A stretch of 64,000 nt of DNA from Bulleidia sp. zg-1006 (lineage in GTDB: Bacteria; Bacillota_I; Bacilli_A; Erysipelotrichales; Erysipelotrichaceae): contig NZ_CP069178.1 of the NCBI RefSeq assembly GCF_016812035.1, positions 992,001 through 1,056,000 on the forward strand, read 5' to 3'. Under the pieces are notes generated by a model. It ran no database searches and was not told where the DNA came from. It saw nothing but the letters and a program-made list of their open reading frames with translations. How positions within the stretch are numbered: the stretch's first letter is position 1; each line of letters begins with the position of its first letter. Shown here one piece after another: positions 1-9,021 of this stretch. Position numbers and translations under genes: made by a program.

Positions 1-932
1 GAATGGTCTACCAAAGCAATTTGTAACTTATGATAATTTCTTGTATGGTATCGTGAAACTCCACCAACGATATCCCCCTTATCATTTAAAACCGGATAGG
101 AACGCACACGTGAATGATTCATCTTCACAGCAACATCTTCCACATACTCCATATCCAAAAAAGTGATTGGATTAGCTGACATAATTTGTTCCACTGAATA
201 ACTCTCATTGATAACAGCTGCCGTGTGCATGGTACTTTCAGATGTTTCAATAATGGCACAACCCCAACGCTTCGCTTCATTAATCACCTCTAACGATGCA
301 CAAGTCGCCATCGTTAAGATAAGACACTTAGCTCCCTCTCGAATCGCATCGATTTGGCGCGTTGAACCCACCGACATCATCACAATACAATCCCTTAATT
401 CATAGGGGCTATCTTCCATCTTTTCCACTGTAATCACATGAACTTGACCATTAAAGCTGAAATGTTCCGGTTGAAAACGAATGTGACCACCAATGGTTCT
501 TGAAATGTTCGCTAAAGTAGCGGTCTTCATCAATTGTTCTAAGTCTGTTTCCGGATGAAAACGAAAACGCGATAAATCAGAAGTTGTGCAAACCCCTTTT
601 AACCTTCCCTCATCATCCACAACAAATAGACTTCTATTTTGTGTATTTTCCATCAAATGCCAAGCATGATGAACTGTCTCATGTGTTTTGATGGTCGTTG
701 GTGTATCCAATTCAATATCACACAAACGAGCTCTAGCATCCGTCATCAATAAAGGATTATCCAAACCAAAACGCTTTAAAATAAACTTCGTTTCTTCATT
801 TAATGGTCCTTGTCGACAAGGTAATGCTTTTCTTCCTGTTTCATTCAATAAATTCGCATACGCAATGGCACTACAAATCGCATCACTATCCGGATGCCGA
901 TGACCACTCACATAAATTGTTTCATTTAACAT
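1..932 (-). CDS. ppaC: Manganese-dependent inorganic pyrophosphatase, family II with CBS-DRTGG insert (partial)
   Basis: Hydrolyses pyrophosphate to phosphate in the cytoplasm. I translated this strand directly: the frame opens with ATG at 932 and stays open to the window edge, so the C-terminal DHHA2 part is missing. Near the N-terminus is GHRHPDSDAICSAIAYA, the DHH-phosphoesterase metal motif of family II enzymes. It is followed by a CBS segment (RSLFVVDDEGRLKGVCTTSD), a DRTGG-like middle and a second CBS segment (RSYPVLNDKGDIVGGVSRYH). In known homologues this insert binds adenine nucleotides and inhibits or activates the enzyme. The start codon overlaps the map stop by one base (TAATG), so translation is probably coupled. 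It is the last visible gene of the patatin-dut-map operon. Confidence 0.82.
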   Translation of the reverse strand, partial: MLNETIYVSGHRHPDSDAICSAIAYANLLNETGRKALPCRQGPLNEETKFILKRFGLDNPLLMTDARARLCDIELDTPTTIKTHETVHHAWHLMENTQNRSLFVVDDEGRLKGVCTTSDLSRFRFHPETDLEQLMKTATLANISRTIGGHIRFQPEHFSFNGQVHVITVEKMEDSPYELRDCIVMMSVGSTRQIDAIREGAKCLILTMATCASLEVINEAKRWGCAIIETSESTMHTAAVINESYSVEQIMSANPITFLDMEYVEDVAVKMNHSRVRSYPVLNDKGDIVGGVSRYHTRNYHKLQIALVDH

Positions 933-1786
933 TAATAACTTAATACCTCATTTCCTTCTTCAGTGATTAAGATCGTATATTCCCATTGGGCAGAATCTTT
1001 ACCATCTCTGGTTGAAATTGTCCAATCATTATAAGGATCAATGACCACGCCGGCTCCACCTGCATTAATCATTGGCTCAATGGTAATCACCATGCCGGGA
1101 ACTAAAACCATGCCTCTTCCTTTCTGACCAATATGAGCAACGAAAGGATCTTCATGGAATTCCAAGCCAACGCCATGACCACCAATATCGCGAACAATCG
1201 AATAACTGGTTTTTTTGATGTAATTTTGTATAGCATAACCAATATCACCCACATGAGCCCATGGTTGGGCCGCCTTTAAGCCCATTTCCAAAGCTTCTTT
1301 CGTAACTTCGCAAAGTTTCTTCCTTGCTTCTGAAACCTCACCGATGTAAAACATTCTCGAAGCATCCCCATAATAACCATCCACAATCGTTGTACAATCC
1401 ACATTGATGACATCCCCATCATGAAGTTTCTTTAATCGCGTTGGAATACCATGACAAACTTCTTCATTCACAGAAGTACACACGTGCTTTGGAAAGCCTT
1501 CAAAATGATAAGGGGCACAAATACCACCATTTTGTTCGGTGAATTCAGCCACAATATCATCAATTTCTTGTGTGCTCATACCCACATGAATGTGTTTTTC
1601 AACTTCATCTAATACAGCTGTATTCAAGGTAGCAGCTTTACGAATGCCTTCAATCATGGTTGGTCTTTTGATATACTTATCGGCAATCACCGTTTCCCCA
1701 TGTCTTCTTAGCATCTGCATTTTTTCTAAGATATGACTGGGAATGGGTTCTTGTTCCATGATTTCTTTCCATTTTTTTTGATCCAT
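932..1786 (-). CDS. map: Methionine aminopeptidase, type I
   Basis: Removes the initiator methionine from nascent proteins. All five metal ligands of the pita-bread fold are visible: D130 (NVDCT), D141 (GDASR), H204 (GHGVG), E237 (IEPMI) and E269 (QWEYT), plus the substrate-binding His of CHGIP (H112). At 284 residues it is longer than the minimal type Ia enzyme because of about 40 extra N-terminal residues. These lack the paired cysteines of SEC-C zinc-finger forms. The start has AGGAGA a few bases upstream. It lies 8 bases downstream of dut and is one-base-coupled to the pyrophosphatase gene. Confidence 0.95.
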   Translation of the reverse strand: MDQKKWKEIMEQEPIPSHILEKMQMLRRHGETVIADKYIKRPTMIEGIRKAATLNTAVLDEVEKHIHVGMSTQEIDDIVAEFTEQNGGICAPYHFEGFPKHVCTSVNEEVCHGIPTRLKKLHDGDVINVDCTTIVDGYYGDASRMFYIGEVSEARKKLCEVTKEALEMGLKAAQPWAHVGDIGYAIQNYIKKTSYSIVRDIGGHGVGLEFHEDPFVAHIGQKGRGMVLVPGMVITIEPMINAGGAGVVIDPYNDWTISTRDGKDSAQWEYTILITEEGNEVLSY

Positions 1787-1794
1787 ATTTTCTC

Positions 1795-2283
1795 CTATTC
1801 GTTTGTACTACCAATACCACCATTACGCATGGTTTCAACTTCCTCTTCTTCCGCTAAACCATATTGCACAAAAATCCCCTGTACAAAACGATCACCGGCT
1901 TTTAAATCCACTGTCTTGGATGCATGCACTTTCACTAAAATATGACCCTCATTATCCGATTGATAATAATCACGATCAATAACACCAATACTATTATCCA
2001 AGGCCAAACGGCACTTAAATCCCAAAGAAGATCTTGGTACCACTAGTAAAACATAACCGACCTTTATTCTAGCACGAATTCCTGTTGGAATTAGCTGACC
2101 TGCCTGATTTATATTGACATCCAGAGGACAAACAAAATCATAACCAGCTGAACCGGCCGTACTACGCTTTGGTAATTGTACAAACTGATACGCCTTCTCA
2201 ATCTCTTCTTCACCATAGCCTTGTTTTAAAAAATCTTTTTTAAATTGTTCATAACTCACTTTTTCAAATTTTGCGATAGCCAT
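1795..2283 (-). CDS. dut: dUTP diphosphatase (trimeric dUTPase)
   Basis: Converts dUTP to dUMP and pyrophosphate, keeping uracil out of DNA. The five dUTPase motifs are in order: AGYD (46-49), PRSSLG (83-88), IGVIDRDY (99-106), GDRFVQGI (130-137) and RNGGIGSTN (153-161). Motif 5 is slightly unusual, since the common form has Phe before GST. There are about 35 extra N-terminal residues (charged, helical) before the beta-barrel. It follows the patatin gene after three bases and precedes map, so it belongs to a four-gene minus-strand operon of housekeeping functions. Confidence 0.93.
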   Translation of the reverse strand: MAIAKFEKVSYEQFKKDFLKQGYGEEEIEKAYQFVQLPKRSTAGSAGYDFVCPLDVNINQAGQLIPTGIRARIKVGYVLLVVPRSSLGFKCRLALDNSIGVIDRDYYQSDNEGHILVKVHASKTVDLKAGDRFVQGIFVQYGLAEEEEVETMRNGGIGSTNE

Positions 2284-2286
2284 AAT

Positions 2287-3522
2287 TCATCCTTTCATCA
2301 TTTCAATAAAGAACTGCACCAACACATATTCATTTGGATAAATATTCAAAGCCTCTTCTTCATTCATCCATTCCCTGCCCGAAACTTTTGTTTGTAATAA
2401 TGCCTCAAAGGCCTCTCCAGGATTCAATCCCTTCTTCTTTTTTAAAGAAATATGTTCTATCAAAGCCTCTTTAAAGGCTATCAGTAATTCATTCTTCAAG
2501 GCTTCATAGGAATAAATGATTTCATCATTCAAATTAGCGAAAACCATTATTTCTTCTAAAAAAGAAATGAATAGACCTTTTTCATCCAATTGTTTCTCAA
2601 GACTAAAAGCTAAAGCTCTTTCTTGAATATAACCGGCATGAATATGACTATCTTTCGTATGAATCACTTCAATCTTTCTTTCATAACGAAGTAAATTCAC
2701 AAAGAAAGAACGGAAAAACCGAGGTGTTGGAAAATGTTGGAAAGTATAATGATAACCATCATAATCCCCGAGTGCTTTCCTAGTTTCAAGATAACCTAAG
2801 CGACGATTTCTAGCCAACATCTTCACATCAAATTCTAAGAAATGAGGTAATTCTAAGTGTGGGTGCACATAGGTAATAAAAGGAACACCGACACATTCCG
2901 GATGTAGTGGCTTTTCTCCTAAATCCACCACAAATAATTCATCAGCCCCTTTTTGTAAAGCACAATCAATCGGCACATTATCAAAGTAGCCACCATCAAT
3001 GTAGTCTTCCCCATCAATCGTACATACTGGAAAAGCCGGGTAGGCAGAAGCACTGGCTAATAACCATTCTTTGCCATGTACCTTCATCATTTCTTTATTC
3101 ACATAAACGCCGGATTTATCTTTTGCTCGAGCTACCACAATCCCGAAATCAATCGGACTAGAGAAAAACTTTTCTTCGTCATAATAATCATCAATCATCT
3201 GCTTTAAAGGACTAACATCCAATCCTTTTTGTTGAAAATAAGCGCGGATACTAGTAGACAAATTTTTGCGTTGTTCAATCAATGTATGAAACTTCAAGTC
3301 ATCAGGAATGAAATTTTGAACAATTTGGTCTCTTGTTAGTTGGGCATACATATCTTTCATCTTATCCCAATCGTTTTGAACCAATAATAAGGCATTTAAA
3401 GCACCGACCGATGTTCCACAAACCAAATTAAAATGATACGCATCTCTTTCTTTCAATGCTTCTACCGCTCCAAGTTCAAAGGCCCCCTTTGTGCCACCGC
3501 CAGATAAAACTAAGGCTCTCAT
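2287..3522 (-). CDS. Patatin-like phospholipase family protein
   Basis: Predicted Ser-Asp dyad lipid acyl hydrolase. Visible are the oxyanion-hole glycine motif GGGTKG (8-13), the nucleophile elbow GTSVG (36-40, Ser38) and the catalytic Asp in DGG (176-178). At 411 residues it is about 100 longer than the bare patatin domain; the C-terminal helical part is not recognisable. There is no signal peptide or membrane segment, so it is probably cytoplasmic or peripheral. It opens the patatin-dut-map-ppaC operon and is divergent from ddl. The start is supported by GAGGTG 8 bases upstream. Confidence 0.88.
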   Translation of the reverse strand: MRALVLSGGGTKGAFELGAVEALKERDAYHFNLVCGTSVGALNALLLVQNDWDKMKDMYAQLTRDQIVQNFIPDDLKFHTLIEQRKNLSTSIRAYFQQKGLDVSPLKQMIDDYYDEEKFFSSPIDFGIVVARAKDKSGVYVNKEMMKVHGKEWLLASASAYPAFPVCTIDGEDYIDGGYFDNVPIDCALQKGADELFVVDLGEKPLHPECVGVPFITYVHPHLELPHFLEFDVKMLARNRRLGYLETRKALGDYDGYHYTFQHFPTPRFFRSFFVNLLRYERKIEVIHTKDSHIHAGYIQERALAFSLEKQLDEKGLFISFLEEIMVFANLNDEIIYSYEALKNELLIAFKEALIEHISLKKKKGLNPGEAFEALLQTKVSGREWMNEEEALNIYPNEYVLVQFFIEMMKG

Positions 3523-3604
3523 TTCTTTTCACCTCTTTTTGTTCATCATAGCACAAAACCTTAAACTCATTATATAATGGGATGAGTAAAAAGGAGTTTT
3601 TAAC

Positions 3605-4804
3605 ATGAAATTACGCGTTGGTGTTTTTTTTGGTGGTGAGTCGGTTGAACATGAGGTATCAATTATTTCTGCCCAGCAAGCCATCCATGCCTTAGATAAG
3701 AATAAATATGAAGTCATCCCTCTTTATATCGCAAAAGATCGTAAAATTTATTACAATTTAGAAAAATTTTTCGCGGTGGAAAGTTTCACTAATCTTCCGG
3801 CTCTATTAAAGGAAAGTACACAGGTAACTTTGGTTAATTTAGGTAATGAATGTGTCATTCGTCCAATTCATACTGGCTTTTTTCAAAAAAAGGATTTAGG
3901 AAATATTGATTTAGCTATCCCTGTTATACATGGCACCACCGGTGAAGACGGTATCATTCAAGGTCTATTTGAAATGCTGAAAATCCCTTTTGCGGGGTGT
4001 GATATTTATGGGTCTGTTGTTGGTCAGGATAAAGTATTCCAAAAACATATTCTTCATGACAATCACTTACCAATTACACCTTGGTTTTGGGTTTATGGAC
4101 AAGATATTGAAAACTATCAAACACAAATCTTAGAAAAAGTGAATACCCTAGGCTATCCGGTCATTTTAAAACCGGCTCGTACGGGGTCTTCAATCGGCAT
4201 CTCCGTTGCTCATAATCATGAAGATTTTTTGGAATCATTTAAAGACGCAAGGCGTTATGATGAAAAAGTTATTATTGAAAAAGTTATCAAACCAATGCGA
4301 GAAATCAACTGTTCTGTAATTGGTGATTATACCGGTTCAAAGGCTTCCGTTTTAGAAGAAGTAACCCAACAAGAAAAGGAATTATTAGACTTTGATAAAA
4401 AGTATGGAGCTGGGGGGAGTAAAGGGGATTCTGGTATGGCGGCGACTTCAAGAATGGTGCCCGCTCCTTTATCTAACGAAGAAACAAAATACATTCAACA
4501 ACTGGCAAAAGACACTTTCCGTGTTTTAGATTCAGCTGGTGTTTGTCGTATTGATTTCATTATGGATGCTGAAACGAAGAAAATTTATGTGAATGAAATT
4601 AATACTATTCCCGGCTCCCTTGCTTTCTATTTATGGCAAGAAGAAGATGTTGATTTCACTAAGCTAATGAACCAACTGATTACCCTAGCTTTAGATAGAG
4701 AACGTCGTCGTAATCAATTAACCACTTCTTTTTCATCTAATATCTTGGAAAATATGGCAAAAGGTGGTAGTAAGGGTTCTAAAGGAAGTAAAACTTCATC
4801 TTGA
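3605..4804 (+). CDS. ddl: D-alanine--D-alanine (or D-lactate) ligase
   Basis: ATP-grasp ligase making the terminal dipeptide (or depsipeptide) of peptidoglycan precursors. Visible are [11 protein letters not shown] at the N-terminus (Glu15 of the active-site triad), [12 protein letters not shown] (Ser195/196 of the triad) and the metal-binding NEINTIPGS near the C-terminus. In the omega loop, where E. coli DdlB has Tyr216, this protein has Phe263 ([12 protein letters not shown]). That exchange is known to favour D-Ala-D-lactate in Leuconostoc-type ligases. The C-terminus ends in an odd low-complexity Gly-Ser-Lys tail of about 14 residues. A good -10 (TATAAT, 3573-3578) and an AAGGAG site precede the start. 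Confidence 0.93.
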   Translation: MKLRVGVFFGGESVEHEVSIISAQQAIHALDKNKYEVIPLYIAKDRKIYYNLEKFFAVESFTNLPALLKESTQVTLVNLGNECVIRPIHTGFFQKKDLGNIDLAIPVIHGTTGEDGIIQGLFEMLKIPFAGCDIYGSVVGQDKVFQKHILHDNHLPITPWFWVYGQDIENYQTQILEKVNTLGYPVILKPARTGSSIGISVAHNHEDFLESFKDARRYDEKVIIEKVIKPMREINCSVIGDYTGSKASVLEEVTQQEKELLDFDKKYGAGGSKGDSGMAATSRMVPAPLSNEETKYIQQLAKDTFRVLDSAGVCRIDFIMDAETKKIYVNEINTIPGSLAFYLWQEEDVDFTKLMNQLITLALDRERRRNQLTTSFSSNILENMAKGGSKGSKGSKTSS

Positions 4805-4815
4805 TAAGGATAGCT

Positions 4816-4845
4816 TTGGAAAAAATGCCGAACTTTCTATATAAT
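4816..4845 (+). promoter_or_regulatory. Predicted promoter of deoD
   Basis: TTGGAA (4816-4821), an 18-base spacer and TATAAT (4840-4845) form a good sigma-A-type promoter 26 bases before the deoD start. The weaker ddl promoter shares the same TATATAATGG core. Confidence 0.65.
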
Positions 4846-4870
4846 GGAACTATAAGAAAGCGAGGTTATT

Positions 4871-5584
4871 ATGTCAACTCCACACAATAGTGCTGAAAAA
4901 GGTCAATTTGCGAAAACTGTCTTAATGCCCGGTGATCCATTACGAGCAAAATTCATTGCTGAAACATTCCTGGAAAATCCTGTCTTAGTGAATAACGTTC
5001 GTGGTATCCAAGGCTATACAGGAACTTGGAAAGGTAAGCCGGTATCCGTTATGGCTTCTGGTATGGGTATGCCATCCATTGGTATTTATAGCTATGAGCT
5101 ATTCAAGGATTATGATGTTGAAAATATCATCCGTATTGGTTCTGCCGGGGCTTATGTTCCGGAGTTAAAGATGTTTGATGTTATCTTAGCCAATGCGGCT
5201 TATTCTGAAAGTAGTTATGCAAAGGTACAATCAGGTTATGAAGATGAATATGGTTATCCATCGAAAGAACTAAATGAAAAGCTATTGAGAGCAGCTAAAA
5301 ATTTAGATATTCCCGTTCATGAAGGTGTTATTCATAGCTCAGATGTTTTCTACAACGAAGCTAAGAGTCGCCTTGAAGAATTAGTCAATGAGAAACATTG
5401 TCTTTGTGTTGAAATGGAAAGCTTTGCGTTATTCAACAATGCTCGTATCTTAGCTAAGAATGCGGCTTGTTTATTAACCATCTCCGATAGTGTTGTCTCT
5501 CATGAAGCAACCAGCGCAGAAGAAAGACAAACCAGTTTCACCCGTATGATGCAAATTGCTCTTGATGCAGCCGTTGCGGACTAG
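4871..5584 (+). CDS. deoD: Purine-nucleoside phosphorylase (DeoD type)
   Basis: Phosphorolytic cleavage of purine (deoxy)ribonucleosides to base and pentose-1-phosphate. The 237-residue length and the motifs fit hexameric DeoD: LMPGDPLRAKFIAETFL (phosphate-site Arg), GMGMPSIGIY, RIGSAGAY, EMESFALF (ribose-binding Glu) and ISDSVVSHEATSAEERQ with the catalytic Asp. It is a single gene with its own promoter and ends in a strong terminator. It complements the nucleoside hydrolases and the two other phosphorylases in this window. Confidence 0.94.
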   Translation: MSTPHNSAEKGQFAKTVLMPGDPLRAKFIAETFLENPVLVNNVRGIQGYTGTWKGKPVSVMASGMGMPSIGIYSYELFKDYDVENIIRIGSAGAYVPELKMFDVILANAAYSESSYAKVQSGYEDEYGYPSKELNEKLLRAAKNLDIPVHEGVIHSSDVFYNEAKSRLEELVNEKHCLCVEMESFALFNNARILAKNAACLLTISDSVVSHEATSAEERQTSFTRMMQIALDAAVAD

Positions 5585-5585
5585 A

Positions 5586-5621
5586 AGTTAAAAAGAAATG
5601 GAAATCCATTTCTTTTTAACT
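5586..5621. terminator. Bidirectional intrinsic terminator between deoD and the HAD gene
   Basis: A perfect 17-bp inverted repeat (arms 5586-5602 and 5605-5621, 2-base loop) whose arms end in A/T runs. It lies between convergent genes. The stop codon of the minus-strand HAD gene is inside the right arm. Confidence 0.85.
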
Positions 5622-6347
5622 ATCTAAGTAAATGTGATCAATATTCAAGTGATAAATCACATCTTTTCTTTCCACAACCACTTGTATTTTCTTGCGAATT
5701 TCATCGGTCATTTGTATACGATGAAGAAGTTCTCTGGTTGGATTGATACAGCTTGGATATCCGGTTTCCTCAAACATCGCAAAGTCACCGTTGGTATCTC
5801 CATATGAGTAGCACTCTTGTAAATTTAAATCATATTGTTTAGCTAATTGATGAATGGCTTTTCGTTTACTTTCAGCATCCCACATCGGAGTTACTTCTCC
5901 TGTGTAGTAACCCTTTTTATCCACATGGTAAATGGTTCCACGCCAATCATCAAATTCATATTTCTCTGCCATTTTCTTCACCAACGCATCCGGCGAACCG
6001 GAAATCGCAATAATTTTATGACCTAATTCTTTATGTTTCTTAATTTCATTACGGGTAAATTGATACACTCTTTCCCCCTTTTGTTGAATCACGCGATCCG
6101 CAATTAGAGTAATGTGTTCCGAAGAAATACCAACGGACACTTCCTTGAAAATAGCGACCATTTTCTGTAAATAATCATCATAGTCCCCTTGGCGTCGATC
6201 CCAAGCTAAATAAGCTGGTTGAACTTCATCACGCCAGCGTTCCCCTTCAATAATTTCATGGGTAACGAGCTTCTTAAAAACCTCGGTAATCAACCCTTCT
6301 CGATAAATTGTTCCATCAATGTCAAAAAAAGCGGCGACTTGGCTCAT
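5616..6347 (-). CDS. HAD-superfamily hydrolase, subfamily IB (PSPase-like)
   Basis: Predicted phosphomonoesterase with unknown substrate. HAD motif I is FFDIDGTIY (nucleophile D9, acid D11), motif II is IAISGSPD with its Ser, and the acidic motif is YGDTNGDFAM. The alpha-helical cap between motifs I and II fits the IB group that includes SerB and lipid-phosphate phosphatases. At 243 residues it is complete. It is a monocistronic unit with AGGAGG 7 bases before the ATG, divergent from the T-box-lysS unit. Confidence 0.85.
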   Translation of the reverse strand: MSQVAAFFDIDGTIYREGLITEVFKKLVTHEIIEGERWRDEVQPAYLAWDRRQGDYDDYLQKMVAIFKEVSVGISSEHITLIADRVIQQKGERVYQFTRNEIKKHKELGHKIIAISGSPDALVKKMAEKYEFDDWRGTIYHVDKKGYYTGEVTPMWDAESKRKAIHQLAKQYDLNLQECYSYGDTNGDFAMFEETGYPSCINPTRELLHRIQMTDEIRKKIQVVVERKDVIYHLNIDHIYLDS

Positions 6348-6390
6348 AGAAACACCTCCTTATTTTTTGCATTATACCACTAAACAGGAA

Positions 6391-6419
6391 TTGAAATGAA
6401 CTCAGAACAATTGTAGAAT
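6391..6419 (+). promoter_or_regulatory. Promoter of the lysS T-box transcript
   Basis: TTGAAA (6391-6396), exactly 17 bases, then TAGAAT (6414-6419). Transcription should start near 6426, leaving about 220 nt of leader before lysS, as expected for a T-box. Confidence 0.75.
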
Positions 6420-6425
6420 AGTGCT

Positions 6426-6628
6426 GTACACGTTGATGGAGAAGGCCTTAGAACAGAACCTTTTAGCGAGTCTATGATGGTGAAAGTTAGACAAGGGAAG
6501 TTGTATGCGCTAAAGACTCTGGAGTGAACCGGTGAAAAACGTTACTTTTGACTAAATAGGCGGAATAATTCCGTAAATTAGGGTTGGTACCACGAACAAG
6601 CACTTCGTCCCTAAACGAAGTGCTTTTA
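6426..6628 (+). promoter_or_regulatory. T-box riboswitch leader of lysS
   Basis: Binds uncharged tRNA and lets transcription continue into lysS when charged tRNA-Lys is scarce. The conserved T-box AGGGTTGGTACCACG is at 6580-6594. It is followed by a terminator hairpin (arms 6598-6608 and 6615-6625, then TTTTATT). TTAGGG at the T-box (6578-6583) can pair with CCCTAA in the terminator loop (6609-6614), which is the antiterminator alternative. A Stem I-like apical hairpin lies near 6470-6492 (GGTGAAAG loop). I could not place the specifier codon with certainty; a Lys codon AAA/AAG occurs at 6512-6515. Confidence 0.9.
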
Positions 6629-6646
6629 TTGTCTTAAGGAGGTTAT

Positions 6647-8584
6647 ATGGCAAACAATCAGAAACAAGAATTACCATTAAACGACCAAATGCAAGCGCGT
6701 TTAGATAAGATGAACGCCTTAGTTGAACAAGGAATTGCCCCTTTTGGTCAAGGATTCCACCAAGAATCCCATGCCCAAGAAATCAAAGATTTGTATGGAT
6801 TTAAAAGCAAAGAAGAATTAGAAGAAAATCCAGTTGAAACAACCGTTGCCGGTCGTATCATGATGAAGCGCAGAATGGGTAAAATGGGTTTTATCTCCTT
6901 ACTAGATAAGACTGGTCGCATTCAAATTGTGATGAATCAACGCATTGTTGGTGAAGAAAGCTATGAATTATTCAAAAAAAGTGATTTAGGGGACATCATC
7001 GGCATTAAAGGTTCTATTATGAAAACACAAACAGGTGAATTGTCACTTGAAGCGCATGAATACACTCACCTAACAAAAGCTTTACTGCCTTTGCCCGATA
7101 AATTCCATGGTCTGCAAAATAAAGAAGAAAGATACCGCCGTCGTTATTTAGACTTAATCACCAATGATGATTCCAGAAATGTGGCAATTTTAAGATCAAG
7201 AATTATTTCTGCTATTCGTCATTACATGGATTCCCAAGGTTATATCGAAGTTGAAACACCTGTTTTACAACCTTTATTAACCGGTGCATCAGCTCGTCCT
7301 TTTATCACACACCATAATGCTTTAGACCGTGATTTCTATCTTCGTATTGCAACGGAATTACCTTTGAAGCGATTAATTGTTGGTGGTTTGGAACGTGTAT
7401 ATGAAATTGGTCGTATTTTCCGTAACGAGGGAATGGACTTAAAACATAATCCTGAATTCACTACTATGGAAGCTTATTGTGCTTATTCTGATATGCAAGG
7501 CATGATGGATTTAACCGAAGGTCTTTATGAAAATGTAGCGATGGAAGTCTTTGGTAAGACAGACTTTGTATTCATGGGTAAGACAATTTCTTTAAAACCA
7601 CCATTCAAGAAATGGAATATGGTCGATGCAGTCAAGGAATGCACCGGTATTGATTTCTGGAAAGAAATGTCTGTAGAAGAAGCCCTTCAATTAGCGAAAG
7701 AACATCATATTGAAGTAGAAGAGCACCAAAAGTCTGTTGGTCATATCATTAGTTTATTCTTTGAAAAATTCTGTGAAGATAAGATTGAACAACCAACCTT
7801 TATTTGGGGTCATCCAATCGAAGTTTCCCCACTGGCGAAAAAAGGTAAAGACCCTCGTTTCACAGAGCGCTTTGAATTAAGCATTATGGGTATTGAGATG
7901 AACAACGCTTTCTCTGAGTTAAATGATCCAATTGACCAGAAACAGCGTTTCTTAGATCAATTAGTTGCTAAAGAGGCTGGGGATGAAGAAGCTTCAGAAA
8001 TGGATCAAGACTATGTAGAAGCCTTAGAATATGGTCTTCCTCCAACAGGTGGTATTGGCTTTGGAATTGACCGTTTCGTTATGTTACTGACAGGAAATGA
8101 GTCCATTCGTGATGTTCTCTTATTCCCAACCATGAAGCCTTTAGGAACAGAAGGAAAGAAATTATCGAGTTCAAAGGATGATGGTTTCTTTATAGCAAAC
8201 GAAAAACTTGATTTCTCAAAAGTTAAGATTGAGCCTTTGTTTGAAGAAGAAGTTGATTTTGAAACTTTCTCTAAATCTGATTTCCGCGCTGTTAAAGTGA
8301 AAGCTTGTGAAGCTGTTCCTAAATCCACTAAGCTATTGAAGTTTACTTTAGATGATGGCTCTGGTGTTGACCGTATTATTCTATCGGGGATTCATATGTA
8401 CTATGAACCAGAAGAATTGCTTGGCAAAACCTTAATCGCAATCACAAATCTGCCGGCCCGTAAGATGATGGGAATTGATTCTTGTGGGATGATTATTTCC
8501 GCTATACACACTGAAAAGGAAGAAGAGGTGCTTCATGTCTTAATGGTGGATAATCATATTCCGGCCGGTGCTAAGTTATACTAA
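6647..8584 (+). CDS. lysS: Lysyl-tRNA synthetase, class II, with C-terminal EMAP/Trbp111-type tRNA-binding domain
   Basis: Charges tRNA-Lys. Residues 1 to about 500 are a normal class IIb LysRS: OB-fold anticodon domain ([17 protein letters not shown]), motif 2 ([12 protein letters not shown]) and motif 3 ([14 protein letters not shown], about 468-481). From about 538 to 645 there is an added tRNA-binding OB fold ([17 protein letters not shown] ... [15 protein letters not shown]). This fold is normally found at the C-terminus of MetRS or as free Trbp111. There is no stop or frameshift between the parts. The start follows AAGGAGG by 5 bases. Expression is under the T-box just upstream. Confidence 0.95.
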   Translation: MANNQKQELPLNDQMQARLDKMNALVEQGIAPFGQGFHQESHAQEIKDLYGFKSKEELEENPVETTVAGRIMMKRRMGKMGFISLLDKTGRIQIVMNQRIVGEESYELFKKSDLGDIIGIKGSIMKTQTGELSLEAHEYTHLTKALLPLPDKFHGLQNKEERYRRRYLDLITNDDSRNVAILRSRIISAIRHYMDSQGYIEVETPVLQPLLTGASARPFITHHNALDRDFYLRIATELPLKRLIVGGLERVYEIGRIFRNEGMDLKHNPEFTTMEAYCAYSDMQGMMDLTEGLYENVAMEVFGKTDFVFMGKTISLKPPFKKWNMVDAVKECTGIDFWKEMSVEEALQLAKEHHIEVEEHQKSVGHIISLFFEKFCEDKIEQPTFIWGHPIEVSPLAKKGKDPRFTERFELSIMGIEMNNAFSELNDPIDQKQRFLDQLVAKEAGDEEASEMDQDYVEALEYGLPPTGGIGFGIDRFVMLLTGNESIRDVLLFPTMKPLGTEGKKLSSSKDDGFFIANEKLDFSKVKIEPLFEEEVDFETFSKSDFRAVKVKACEAVPKSTKLLKFTLDDGSGVDRIILSGIHMYYEPEELLGKTLIAITNLPARKMMGIDSCGMIISAIHTEKEEEVLHVLMVDNHIPAGAKLY

Positions 8585-8609
8585 AACAAAAAGCTGTATG
8601 TGAATGAGG

Positions 8610-8860
8610 TGACCCCTTAAAGTTAGACTTTTTTACGAGACGACCTCGGTTGTCTCGTTTTCTTTATGTAGTTAAAAGATGATGCCTGTATTGAACAGAA
8701 ATCCTCAAACTTTTCTTTTATTCGTTGCTCGTTATAATACTGTATAAATATTTCTATCTCTAATCTCAATTCATCAAAACTATAGTACACAACACCATGT
8801 TGCTTTTTGATTTCAATAAAAGCACATCTTCTTTTCCCTTTAATAAATGGACCTTAGATA
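8610..8860 (-). mobile_element. IS3-family right-end remnant with transposase OrfB C-terminal fragment
   Basis: Translating the minus strand from about 8853 to the TAA at 8623-8625 gives a broken reading frame containing IEIFIQYYNEQRIKEK. This resembles the C-terminal end of IS3-family (IS150-group) OrfB transposases, where IxxYIxYYNxxRI precedes the end. The frame is closed upstream by TAA near 8860, so only about 75 codons survive. The stop lies beside an IS-end-like sequence, TGACCCCTTAAAGTTAGAC (8610-8628). Similar ends occur at 29518 and 60610. Confidence 0.7.
8635..8661 (+). terminator. Intrinsic terminator downstream of lysS
   Basis: An 11-bp stem with one G-U pair (8635-8645 with 8648-8658) is followed by TTTTCTTT. 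It lies inside the IS3 remnant, 50 bases after lysS, and would end lysS transcripts. Confidence 0.7.
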
Positions 8861-9021
8861 CTTAAAAATATTCACTTAGTAATATCATTTTATCTAAATC
8901 AGGAAAACTGTATTCTATGTCCCTTCATTATCAGTCTAAGTTTCCAACAATTAAGTCATGCTTCTCTACTACCTTGTAAGTACAGTTTTTCCACAGCCAT
9001 GTCCGGTTATAGATTATCGTT

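Noticed and set aside
208-903. Plus-strand ORFs at 208-405 and 688-903
   Set aside because: They are shadows of the minus-strand pyrophosphatase, which has clear motifs across the same bases.
3605-4804. A vanG- or vanC-type resistance operon around ddl
   Set aside because: No vanX, vanY, vanT or vanXY-like gene lies nearby. Neighbours are patatin and deoD, so it is the housekeeping ligase.
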